From: Lachnospiraceae bacterium UBA3643
Lineage (GTDB): Bacteria > Bacillota > Clostridia > Lachnospirales > Lachnospiraceae
Assembly (NCBI GenBank): GCA_002373855.1
Contig: DFKO01000189.1
Span: 1-6,005 of the forward strand
Direction of reading: 5' to 3'
Length of the DNA stretch: 6,005 bases
The position numbers and the translations under genes are program-made. Within the stretch, counting starts at the first letter, position 1. The number at the start of each line of letters is the position of its first letter. The notes under the pieces were generated by a model. That model was not told the origin of the DNA. It was given only the letters and a program-made list of their open reading frames with translations, and ran no database searches. Positions 1 to 5,727 of the stretch are shown one piece after another.

Positions 1-310
1 AATCATACATATCCTTCCAGAGCATTGTAGACAGATACAGACCCATACGAGGTTTATTGAGCTCTATTACCGCTTCCTCCCTGCCATCGGTGACTCTCAC
101 CTTACTGGTACCACTGACATTTATTAATACAAACTCCGATTCCCTGTTGGCATGCTGACCCCTGACTACCGTATCATCAGATCCGTACATATAAAACACA
201 CGGTTTATCTTAAAGGGTACCAGCTGTTCACCCTCTACTACGACGAGATTTCCTCTCTCGTCTCCCATCTCAGGGAATTCTATTACTTTGTATTTATCGG
301 TTAATGACAT
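1..310 (-). CDS. FdtA/QdtA-type (WxcM-like) sugar-nucleotide cupin, 3' end outside window
   Basis: The first 103 codons are present and the gene runs off the left edge. The protein matches the FdtA/QdtA family of small cupins, whose characterised members are dTDP-4-keto-6-deoxyglucose 3,4-ketoisomerases on the route to dTDP-3-amino-3,6-dideoxyhexoses (Fuc3N, Qui3N). Visible family features are an N-terminal strand with GDERGNL (residues 16-22), RVFYMYG (37-43), the active-site segment RGQHANR (50-56), VLINVSGTSKV (61-71), TDGRE (74-78) and the C-side strand MGLYLSTMLWKDMYD (89-103). There is no signal peptide, so it is cytosolic. The ATG at 310-308 is preceded by AAAGGAG with a 5-base spacer. 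Characterised enzymes have HAH where this one has HAN (H53, N55), so ketoisomerase activity is less certain; it may be another WxcM-like sugar-nucleotide enzyme. It is the last visible gene of the polysaccharide unit, 21 bases after the upstream stop. Family assignment is firm; exact reaction is inferred. Confidence 0.85.
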   Translation of the reverse strand, partial: MSLTDKYKVIEFPEMGDERGNLVVVEGEQLVPFKINRVFYMYGSDDTVVRGQHANRESEFVLINVSGTSKVRVTDGREEAVIELNKPRMGLYLSTMLWKDMYD

Positions 311-315
311 CTTTG

Positions 316-322
316 CTCCTTT
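316..322 (-). promoter_or_regulatory. Ribosome binding site of the FdtA-like gene
   Basis: The minus strand reads AAAGGAG, then CAAAG, then ATG at 310. It is a near-consensus Shine-Dalgarno sequence with a 5-base spacer and fixes the start codon. It contrasts with the two genes immediately upstream, which have only weak Shine-Dalgarno matches. Confidence 0.75.
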
Positions 323-331
323 ATTATATCT

Positions 332-1474
332 TTATTTATCTGCATTATTTGCCGCACCTACTACCATACCTGCATAAAGCAAGGGGAACCATGACATCTG
401 AGTAAAACCTATTGTAAATACATTAATTCCTGTTCCGAGGAATAATACTGCCAGCATAACTGTCACGTAATATGTCCGTCTGTCATAAATCTTTACGGCA
501 TATCCGGCGATACTGATTATGAACAGAAAAAACATAACCAGACCTACATATCCCAGTGAATAAATAATTCCTATATAAAGACTCGATACATTTTTATCTG
601 TTGCATTTCCCACACCGAATACTTTCAACAAAATGCTATCTGAACTACTGATTTCATTCATAATATCAGTCCATCCGGCATATCTTCTGACAAAGTTTTC
701 AGTAGAAATCTTTAAATGGTTAAAAATGTCTATCAATATATTGGATTCATCACCTGTAAATGCCGGTATATTCAATATAACTATCGTTGCCAGCATCAGG
801 AGTATCATAAACGGTAATAAAAAGTCTGTAAATTTACGCCTCTTTACCGCTCTCTCTGACATAAACAGGAATAGTATCACATATACTACCCACATGAGTA
901 TATGCTGAACTCCGGTTACACAACTTAATATCATAAACGGACATACCACGAATATCGTGAAAAATTTCAGGATATTGTTTTTACCGTACATTCCGACAAA
1001 TATAAGTCCGGTCAGCATGGCATAAGCAAGGTCTGTACCGTAATAGTACATACCATTGTCTGTCGCACTCATTTCAAAAAATCCGGGATATCCAAGGTTT
1101 ACAAACCTTATGATTACATTCACATATATTACAATATATGAGCTGACAGCCAGAAATGATGTGCTCTCTCCCGCTCTTTTATATGCCATACGACCAAGTA
1201 GATACATCATCAGTGCCGTACATACTTTGGCACTTTGATATACATTCATATTTCCTCTTGTCATAATATTTAAAACAAGAAGAACCGAAATCAGGATGAT
1301 AAATACATCCGGAAGTACCGGTTTGTACTTTAACCTTTCCTCTCCTTCTCTCGGTAGTATCATCCATCCCTGATATAGTATCAGTACGACAAGGAATCCT
1401 GCCATCAGATAGTCGATCCACCTGACAGAGTAAAACATGTCTGTAATTTGTTTTAGGAATAAAAATAAAGTCAT
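332..1474 (-). CDS. Wzy-like polysaccharide polymerase (paralog 1), membrane protein
   Basis: A 380-residue polytopic membrane protein with about ten hydrophobic segments (roughly 19-40, 54-72, 84-97, 106-124, 148-164, 168-186, 188-206, 217-236, 299-325, 335-375). One large hydrophilic loop (about 237-298) precedes the last segments, the layout of O-antigen/capsule polymerases of the Wzy type. These join undecaprenyl-linked repeat units on the outer face of the membrane. The loop holds RRYAGW (263-268) and FGVGN (286-290), resembling the Wzy_C pattern of an Arg/Trp motif, then a G-rich turn. Its start (MTLFLFLKQI) and end (FTQMSWFPLLYAGM) match the second polymerase-like protein at 3487-4755, so the two are paralogs. 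The ATG lies 10 bases after the stop of the transferase gene with only a weak Shine-Dalgarno match, suggesting translational coupling. The Wzy_C fold is shared with O-antigen ligases, so a ligase-like role cannot be excluded. Confidence 0.8.
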   Translation of the reverse strand: MTLFLFLKQITDMFYSVRWIDYLMAGFLVVLILYQGWMILPREGEERLKYKPVLPDVFIILISVLLVLNIMTRGNMNVYQSAKVCTALMMYLLGRMAYKRAGESTSFLAVSSYIVIYVNVIIRFVNLGYPGFFEMSATDNGMYYYGTDLAYAMLTGLIFVGMYGKNNILKFFTIFVVCPFMILSCVTGVQHILMWVVYVILFLFMSERAVKRRKFTDFLLPFMILLMLATIVILNIPAFTGDESNILIDIFNHLKISTENFVRRYAGWTDIMNEISSSDSILLKVFGVGNATDKNVSSLYIGIIYSLGYVGLVMFFLFIISIAGYAVKIYDRRTYYVTVMLAVLFLGTGINVFTIGFTQMSWFPLLYAGMVVGAANNADK

Positions 1475-1484
1475 TATTCTTTAT

Positions 1485-3494
1485 TTACAGGCTCCCGATC
1501 GTTTCACCATATTTTCTTATGGATATTTCCCTGGTCAGGTACTCATCGAGATACTTTCGGCCTTTTTTACCCATCTCCTCGAGCTTGTCCCTGTCCATAT
1601 CTATAAATGTCTTTATGAGCTTCTCTATTGCATCATAATCCCCGGGATCCACACTGATACCACACTGTGCTTCATCTATGATGGTACGGGCCTCTGTGCC
1701 CTCCTCCAGGATACCGAGTACCGGTCGACCAGATGCCATGACACCATAGAGTTTACTGGGTACCGAGACACCTTTGATGCCTTTGGAATTTACCACGAAA
1801 TGTACATCTGCAAGGCCGAGGCTATATGCCAGCTGCTTTTTTTCCTGATATGATGCAAAGATTACATTTTTAAGGCTGTTTTCTTTTGCATATTCTTCCA
1901 GGCGTTCCTTTACAGAGCCCTCTCCTGCAAGGAGGAATGCAACCTTATCATTCTCCTTAAATTTTTTAAGGACCTTCATGATATTAACAAGGTCATAGTA
2001 AAGTCCTATATTACCGGAATACATGATGACAAATTTATCATCCAATCCGTACTGCTGCCGAAGCTCTTTAATCTTTTCATTATCCCTCGAAAGCGGCTTG
2101 ATTTCCTGCTCGTCGATCCAGTTATTTATACATGTATATGACGGAATCTTTTTCTCACCCTTAAATCTGTTTTTAAGAGTATCTACCATATCACGGCCGA
2201 CGACGATGACCTTATCCGCCTTTCTGCAGCTGTATTTATCAATGGCCATCACCGTATTAAGCAAGGCCTTATTACTGAAATATCCTACAGCCATGGTCTG
2301 TTCAGGGTTAAAATCCTGTATGTTGTAGATAAACTTTGCTTTCTTAAGTCGCGAACCAATTACACCGAGGACTCCACCCATGATAGGAGGCTGGGATATG
2401 GAATATACATAATCAGTCCTGCCTACCCTGAGAGTCGCGCTGATAGCGGAAAAGAAGTAGCTCGTAATATTGTTAATACGGCTCAGCTTATTTGATTTCC
2501 TAAACTCCGGAACCCGGACACGGATGACCTTTATCCCGTTTATATTCTCATGATAATACTTATGAGTCCTATATTTTGCAGCCACTCTGCCGTCATACGA
2601 AGGCACCGTACAGATAACCGTGATATCAAATCTGTCCCTTAATCCTTCTGCCAGATCGGTTAATATTTGGCCTGTGGAAGCCACATCAGGATAGTAATAG
2701 TGGGCATATATAAGCAGTTTCCTCTTATCATCCTTAATATGCTCTTCCCCTGTGACTGCATTTCTGAATATATATGAGACAAACTTAACATTGGTCGTCA
2801 CATATCTCTTCCATAGTCTTGAGGGATCCTGGGTCAGACGGTAAAGCCACTCAAGATAATGCTCTCTCATCCATTTTGGAGCACGCTTAACTGTTCCAGC
2901 ATGGAAGTCAAAGCCTGCACCTACACCAAGCATTACAGCGTTTATCCTGCCCTTATGAGCCTGCATCCACTCCTCCTGCTTGGGAGCTCCGAGACCTATC
3001 CAGACAAAGTCAGCTCCGCTGCTGTTGATACGCTCTACTGCCTCTGCATCTTCTTTTTCAGATAAAGGTCTGAACGGGGGAGATTCCATACCGGCTATTT
3101 TAAGACCCGGATATTTCTCTTTTAATACTTTTTTTAATCTGTCTATCGTCTCCTGACTGCCGCCAAAGAAATAATGGGAACAGTCAGTATTTTCAGTCGC
3201 TTTAAAAAGCGCCGTCATAAAGTCCGGACCGGCAACCTGTCTCGCATTCTGATATCCACGCAGACGCTGAATATATGAAAGTGGTGATCCGTCCGGCATA
3301 CAGACATGGGCACTGTTCTGAACTCTTCTATACCCAGGATTCTCATAGGACATAACCGTAGTATGTACATTTGTAAAGCATACATACTCGCCCTTTAATG
3401 CTTCCCTGTTATCCTTTATGTAATTGATGGCGCGCTTCATATCGGTGATTGCAACATTTACACCGAGTATGGAGCTTGTCTCCGGTTTATTCAT
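1485..3494 (-). CDS. Fused GT26 (WecG/TagA/CpsF) - GT4 glycosyltransferase
   Basis: A 669-residue cytoplasmic protein carrying two complete transferases. Residues 1-245 are a WecG/TagA/CpsF (GT26) domain: FTNVHTTVMS (40-49), MPDGSPL (66-72) with the conserved Asp68, VAGPDFM (87-93), FFGGSQ (109-114), WIGLGAPKQEEWM (165-177) and GVGAGFDFHAGTVKRAP (190-206). The C-terminal appendage rich in Arg and Trp (208-232) is retained. GT26 enzymes usually add a ManNAc-type or related sugar to a lipid-linked GlcNAc. Residues 258-669 are a full-length GT4 transferase of the WcaI/WbuB style: YYYPDVASTGQILTDL (266-281), NIQDFNPEQ (391-399), MYSGNIG (491-497), LLAGEGS (521-527) and the donor-site VPSKLYGVMASGRPV (578-592). 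A charged linker (about 246-257) joins them, with no Met at the join. The start overlaps the upstream stop by 8 bases. The simplest reading is two sequential sugar additions at the inner membrane face; the actual sugars cannot be read from the sequence. Confidence 0.92.
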   Translation of the reverse strand: MNKPETSSILGVNVAITDMKRAINYIKDNREALKGEYVCFTNVHTTVMSYENPGYRRVQNSAHVCMPDGSPLSYIQRLRGYQNARQVAGPDFMTALFKATENTDCSHYFFGGSQETIDRLKKVLKEKYPGLKIAGMESPPFRPLSEKEDAEAVERINSSGADFVWIGLGAPKQEEWMQAHKGRINAVMLGVGAGFDFHAGTVKRAPKWMREHYLEWLYRLTQDPSRLWKRYVTTNVKFVSYIFRNAVTGEEHIKDDKRKLLIYAHYYYPDVASTGQILTDLAEGLRDRFDITVICTVPSYDGRVAAKYRTHKYYHENINGIKVIRVRVPEFRKSNKLSRINNITSYFFSAISATLRVGRTDYVYSISQPPIMGGVLGVIGSRLKKAKFIYNIQDFNPEQTMAVGYFSNKALLNTVMAIDKYSCRKADKVIVVGRDMVDTLKNRFKGEKKIPSYTCINNWIDEQEIKPLSRDNEKIKELRQQYGLDDKFVIMYSGNIGLYYDLVNIMKVLKKFKENDKVAFLLAGEGSVKERLEEYAKENSLKNVIFASYQEKKQLAYSLGLADVHFVVNSKGIKGVSVPSKLYGVMASGRPVLGILEEGTEARTIIDEAQCGISVDPGDYDAIEKLIKTFIDMDRDKLEEMGKKGRKYLDEYLTREISIRKYGETIGSL

Positions 3495-4755
3495 TAATCT
3501 TTGCTTCGCTTACTGCCATTCCCGCAAATATGAACGGGAACCAGCTGATCTGAGTATATTCAAAAGCGTCTGTGGTGAGGCCCATTATCAGGAAAATGAC
3601 AAATGAAGAAAATAGCAGTAATTTCATCGTCCGTTCCGAACGGTCCAAGCTTAATAACTTGTAAAAAACAGTCCACATAAGACAGATAAATACAATGAAT
3701 CCGACAAATCCAAGTCCGAAAATAATCGTGAGATACATACAGTGAGACATCATCTGTTCACTGTTGTGCAGTGCAAATGAATCTTTATCTATATCCACTC
3801 CGATGAGTTCTGTTACAGGTGAATAATTCATCATAAAATGAAATGTATCCCACCATATAATCTGCCTTGAGTGAAAAATATCTTCTATCTTTTCCGCTAC
3901 ATCATCGGATATCACCAGGTCACTGTAAGGCTTTTTCTTAACCGGAGACACATGCAACAAAACCATTCCGATTAATATTATTACCATACTAACGACGGCG
4001 CAGCCGGTTATTGTTATCTTTAATTTCTTATTGTTGTTGGGATTTTCAGCTTTTTTATGACTGTTTATTTTTGATTTTTTTATATACTTACTTATTTCGA
4101 TGATACATATGCCTGTCAGGAATAATATATATATTGCCTGACTCGTCCTGGCATACGTATGAAATAAAAAGGCCACATTCACTATGAATATGGTTATATA
4201 TTTTGCTATCAATGCTTTGCTGAAACAATATATAAATACCGTTGCAAATAATATGGCTATACCGAGATCAGTCTTATAATAATACAGTGCTCCACTGTTT
4301 TTGAGATCCCCAAGATGAGGAAACGGGTACCCTTCGTGAGAATAATAATCTATGCATTTAACAAGATAGTATCCCCCATTAACATATATGATTCCATACC
4401 CCACATACGCCAGATTCTTCCCTGCGTTTAGCACTTCTTTACCATAAACTCGTCCAAGCAGATATACAAGAAACGCCGACTCTATTGCGCAGGCTTCCGC
4501 AAATCCGTCAAGGTTTCTAAGGAGGGACAATCCGACCAGCACAGCCAGTATCATTATTAAAGCGTCTGTCAGGCAGAAATTCTTCTTTACAGTATTAAGC
4601 ACATAACCTGCAAAGCCTTTCTCGCCCGATACCCTGTATTCCTTAACTGCCTTATAAACTACCAGTCCTGCTGCCGCAACTACCATTATGTAATCCAGAA
4701 ACTTAAACTGATACAGCAGATCCACTATCTGTTTTGCGGACAAAAATAATGTCAA
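3487..4755 (-). CDS. Wzy-like polysaccharide polymerase (paralog 2), TTG start
   Basis: A 422-residue membrane protein with about eleven hydrophobic segments (roughly 20-36, 62-79, 87-101, 112-134, 160-178, 182-198, 206-222, 247-268, 340-361, 377-395, 402-416). The loop at about 269-339 carries a typical Wzy_C-like series: SRQIIWWDTF (296-305), ELIGVD (316-321) and LHNSEQ (329-334), then FGLGFVGF (346-353). Such proteins polymerise undecaprenyl-linked repeat units outside the membrane. The start is TTG at 4755-4753: GAGGG lies 7 bases upstream, and the resulting MTLFL..KQI matches the ATG-initiated N-terminus of the paralog at 332-1474. A Lys/Asn-rich segment (223-246) between two membrane spans is much longer than in the paralog. 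The gene follows the cyclophilin stop by 24 bases and overlaps the transferase start by 8 (ATGAATAA), so translation is probably coupled. Polymerase is the best call; ligase is the alternative. Confidence 0.85.
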   Translation of the reverse strand: MTLFLSAKQIVDLLYQFKFLDYIMVVAAAGLVVYKAVKEYRVSGEKGFAGYVLNTVKKNFCLTDALIMILAVLVGLSLLRNLDGFAEACAIESAFLVYLLGRVYGKEVLNAGKNLAYVGYGIIYVNGGYYLVKCIDYYSHEGYPFPHLGDLKNSGALYYYKTDLGIAILFATVFIYCFSKALIAKYITIFIVNVAFLFHTYARTSQAIYILFLTGICIIEISKYIKKSKINSHKKAENPNNNKKLKITITGCAVVSMVIILIGMVLLHVSPVKKKPYSDLVISDDVAEKIEDIFHSRQIIWWDTFHFMMNYSPVTELIGVDIDKDSFALHNSEQMMSHCMYLTIIFGLGFVGFIVFICLMWTVFYKLLSLDRSERTMKLLLFSSFVIFLIMGLTTDAFEYTQISWFPFIFAGMAVSEAKINE

Positions 4756-4762
4756 AATGATG

Positions 4763-4767
4763 CCCTC
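4763..4767 (-). promoter_or_regulatory. Ribosome binding site that fixes the TTG start of polymerase paralog 2
   Basis: The minus strand reads GAGGG, seven bases (CATCATT), then TTG at 4755. No ATG lies in frame nearby, and the N-terminus produced aligns with that of the paralogous gene, so the TTG start is well supported. Confidence 0.65.
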
Positions 4768-4779
4768 TGATTACCTGTA

Positions 4780-5313
4780 TTATCTTCTCGGTCCGTACTT
4801 TTCAGGTTCGGGATAGTCCACACCGAATGTATCTACCGTCACCTTTATCATCTTCTGATCTTTTAATGGCTTGTCCCTGAAGTCTGTCTCTGTAGTAGCA
4901 ATTTTCTCAACTACATCCATACCTTCAGTAACTTTACCAAATGCAGCATACTCTCCGTCAAGGTGGGGAGAAGTCTTATGCATAATAAAGAACTGGCTGC
5001 CGGCACTGTTAGGCATCATGGTTCTTGCCATTGAAAGTACACCGGGCTCATGCTTTAAATCATTTTTAAAGCCGTTTGAAGCAAACTCACCCTTTATGCT
5101 ATAGTCGGGACCTCCTGTGCCGTTGCCGTCCGGGTCTCCACCCTGGAGCATGAATCCGTTTATTACTCTATGGAAGATTACTCCATCATAAAAGCCTTTT
5201 TTTATAAGGCTGATAAAGTTATTAACTGTATTAGGTGCTATCTCGGGATAAAGCTCTGCCTTCATTACCGAGCCGTCTTCCATCTCTATTGTTACTACAG
5301 GATTCTGTGCCAT
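4780..5313 (-). CDS. ppiB: Cyclophilin-type peptidyl-prolyl cis-trans isomerase
   Basis: A complete 177-residue cyclophilin, which catalyses cis-trans isomerisation of X-Pro bonds and assists protein folding. No signal peptide or lipobox is seen, so it is cytosolic. The core motifs are intact: APNTVNNF (26-33), FHRVINGFMLQGGDP (47-61), GVLSMAR (91-97), AGSQFFI (104-110) and HLDGEYAAFGKVTEGMDVV (117-135). R49, F54, M55, Q57, Q107, F109 and L118 occupy the positions of human CypA R55, F60, M61, Q63, Q111, F113 and L122. The CypA cyclosporin contact W121 is H117 here and H126 is Y122, so cyclosporin binding may be weaker (inference). The ATG follows AGAGGAG with a 9-base spacer. It is the first gene after the promoter at 5385-5393 and lies 24 bases from the first polymerase gene with no visible terminator between. 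The gene symbol follows B. subtilis usage. Confidence 0.95.
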   Translation of the reverse strand: MAQNPVVTIEMEDGSVMKAELYPEIAPNTVNNFISLIKKGFYDGVIFHRVINGFMLQGGDPDGNGTGGPDYSIKGEFASNGFKNDLKHEPGVLSMARTMMPNSAGSQFFIMHKTSPHLDGEYAAFGKVTEGMDVVEKIATTETDFRDKPLKDQKMIKVTVDTFGVDYPEPEKYGPRR

Positions 5314-5322
5314 ATTTTTATT

Positions 5323-5329
5323 CTCCTCT
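5323..5329 (-). promoter_or_regulatory. Ribosome binding site of the cyclophilin gene
   Basis: The minus strand reads AGAGGAG followed by nine A/T-rich bases and ATG at 5313. This is the strongest Shine-Dalgarno sequence of the window together with that of the FdtA-like gene. Confidence 0.75.
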
Positions 5330-5384
5330 TTAATTCTTTATAACGGCAATAATATACTTGAAAAGTGTTGCCCAAACATTTCTG

Positions 5385-5393
5385 ATTATACCA
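5385..5393 (-). promoter_or_regulatory. Extended -10 promoter for the cyclophilin-polysaccharide unit
   Basis: The minus strand reads TGGTATAAT: a perfect -10 hexamer (5385-5390) with the TGn extension (5391-5393). At 17-18 bases upstream the -35 region (TCCCGT or TTCCCG) is poor, as is usual for extended -10 promoters of the housekeeping sigma factor. Transcription would start near 5378, giving a leader of about 65 bases. A 5-bp GGCAA/TTGCC pairing (5345-5349 with 5368-5372) exists in this leader but is too weak to call a regulatory element. No other good promoter was seen between here and the left edge, so this one probably serves all five genes. Confidence 0.65.
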
Positions 5394-5440
5394 TATATAT
5401 GGGTCTTACGGGAATTTTGCTTTAAATAAAAAAATCGCCT

Positions 5441-5471
5441 GAAAATAAAAAATACCCCCTAAAACGGGAGG
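5441..5471 (-). terminator. Intrinsic terminator downstream of the candidate RNA
   Basis: The minus strand reads CTCCC (5470-5466), loop GTTTTA, GGGGG (5459-5455), then TATTTTTTATTTT. The 5-bp GC-rich stem includes one U-G pair, and the U tract of about ten U in thirteen positions follows directly. The G-U pair and U tract give a minus-strand orientation. Confidence 0.6.
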
Positions 5472-5504
5472 ATGCCGGACAACCCTTGTGAGGTCACCCG
5501 GCAT
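5472..5504 (-). repeat. 33-nt perfect hairpin in minus-strand RNA
   Basis: ATGCCGG (5504-5498) pairs with CCGGCAT (5478-5472). Inside it GTGACCT pairs with GGGTTGT using four G-U pairs, leaving a CACAA loop. This gives an uninterrupted 14-bp helix in the minus-strand RNA. In plus-strand RNA those four pairs would be A-C mismatches, so only the outer 7 bp and part of the inner stem would form. It sits one base upstream of the terminator stem. Confidence 0.65.
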
Positions 5505-5582
5505 TAATATTATGAAAAAGTTTTATGTTAAAGTCTTATTCATCTATCAAAGGTTTTCCGCTCGTCTTTGCTTCCTTCGATG

Positions 5583-5612
5583 ATTATATATTACTATAGG
5601 GAAATGTATAAA
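5583..5612 (-). promoter_or_regulatory. Possible promoter of the candidate small RNA
   Basis: The minus strand has a perfect TATAAT (5583-5588) and, 18 bases upstream, TTTATA (5607-5612), which matches TTGACA at four of six positions. The surrounding DNA is AT-rich, so chance occurrence is possible. It lies downstream of the aldolase terminator, so it would start an independent transcript. Confidence 0.4.
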
Positions 5613-5660
5613 AAATGAGTATGATTTAAACGAATTTAAAAGAAATTATGAACAAATTGT

Positions 5661-5695
5661 AAACGAGGCCCCGGAATCAATCCGAAGCCTCGTTT
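5661..5695 (-). terminator. Hairpin terminator of the aldolase gene, possibly bidirectional
   Basis: A 9-bp stem (AAACGAGGC at 5661-5669 with GCCTCGTTT at 5687-5695 on the plus strand) is extended across a 2x2 internal loop by a 4-bp stem (CGGA at 5672-5675 with TCCG at 5681-5684) and a 5-base loop. It begins 32 bases beyond the aldolase stop. On the minus strand it is followed by a moderate U-rich tail (TTTACAATTTGTT). The best U run (TTTTT, 5693-5697) is on the plus strand, so it may also stop transcription from the left. Confidence 0.7.
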
Positions 5696-5727
5696 TTATG
5701 TGAAAATATGATATTTTCCGGTTACGA

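Larger units (their letters stand above)
5441..5577 (-). ncRNA. Candidate small RNA, about 135 nt, unknown class
   Basis: A self-contained transcription unit can be drawn here: a promoter-like pair at 5583-5612, an RNA start near 5576, a possible 5' stem (CGAAGG at 5574-5579 with CCTTTG at 5548-5553, one G-U pair), a 33-nt hairpin (5472-5504) and a terminator ending in a U tract. The hairpin pairs fully only in the minus-strand RNA because several pairs are G-U, which points to real minus-strand transcription. I recognise no known riboswitch or sRNA family. A C-rich CCUCCC lies just after the hairpin and could in principle pair with Shine-Dalgarno sequences, but it also forms the terminator stem. 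The alternative is tandem terminators left behind by a lost gene. Confidence 0.35.
5314..5727. other. Intergenic region between aldolase and cyclophilin genes
   Basis: This 414-base AT-rich stretch has no supported protein gene on either strand. Reading along the minus strand it contains the aldolase terminator (5661-5695), a possible sigma-A-type promoter (5583-5612), a 33-nt hairpin (5472-5504), an intrinsic terminator (5441-5471), and the extended -10 promoter and leader of the cyclophilin gene. The longest plausible small frame, 32 codons from ATG at 5504, lacks a ribosome binding site and runs through the hairpin and terminator. Confidence 0.7.

Noticed and set aside
323..328. TATAAT on the minus strand just before the FdtA-like gene
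   Set aside because: It lies directly against the ribosome binding site, so a transcript from it would start inside the Shine-Dalgarno sequence. It is more simply AT-rich spacer.
1437..1853. 138-codon open frame on the plus strand
   Set aside because: It lies antisense to the 3' end of the fused transferase gene, has no ribosome binding site and no recognisable domain. The other plus-strand frames inside the genes were rejected on the same grounds.
2721..2762. Possible frameshift or missing gene boundary between the GT26 and GT4 halves
   Set aside because: The frame is continuous, both domains are full length, and no in-frame Met, GTG or TTG start is present at the join, so a genuine fusion is the simpler reading.
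5345..5372. Possible riboswitch or leader element before the cyclophilin gene
   Set aside because: Only a 5-bp stem with a long loop can be drawn in the roughly 65-base leader, and no known riboswitch core is visible.
5406..5504. 32-codon minus-strand open frame starting with ATG at 5504
   Set aside because: It has no Shine-Dalgarno sequence, starts in the base of the 33-nt hairpin, reads through the terminator and U tract, and its product resembles nothing I recognise.
5536..5583. Short minus-strand frame ending in ...SGKPLIDE, which looks like the C-terminus of a lost gene
   Set aside because: It is only 16 codons between stops, has no start codon, and no upstream sequence in any frame continues it. 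The protein-like look is probably chance.
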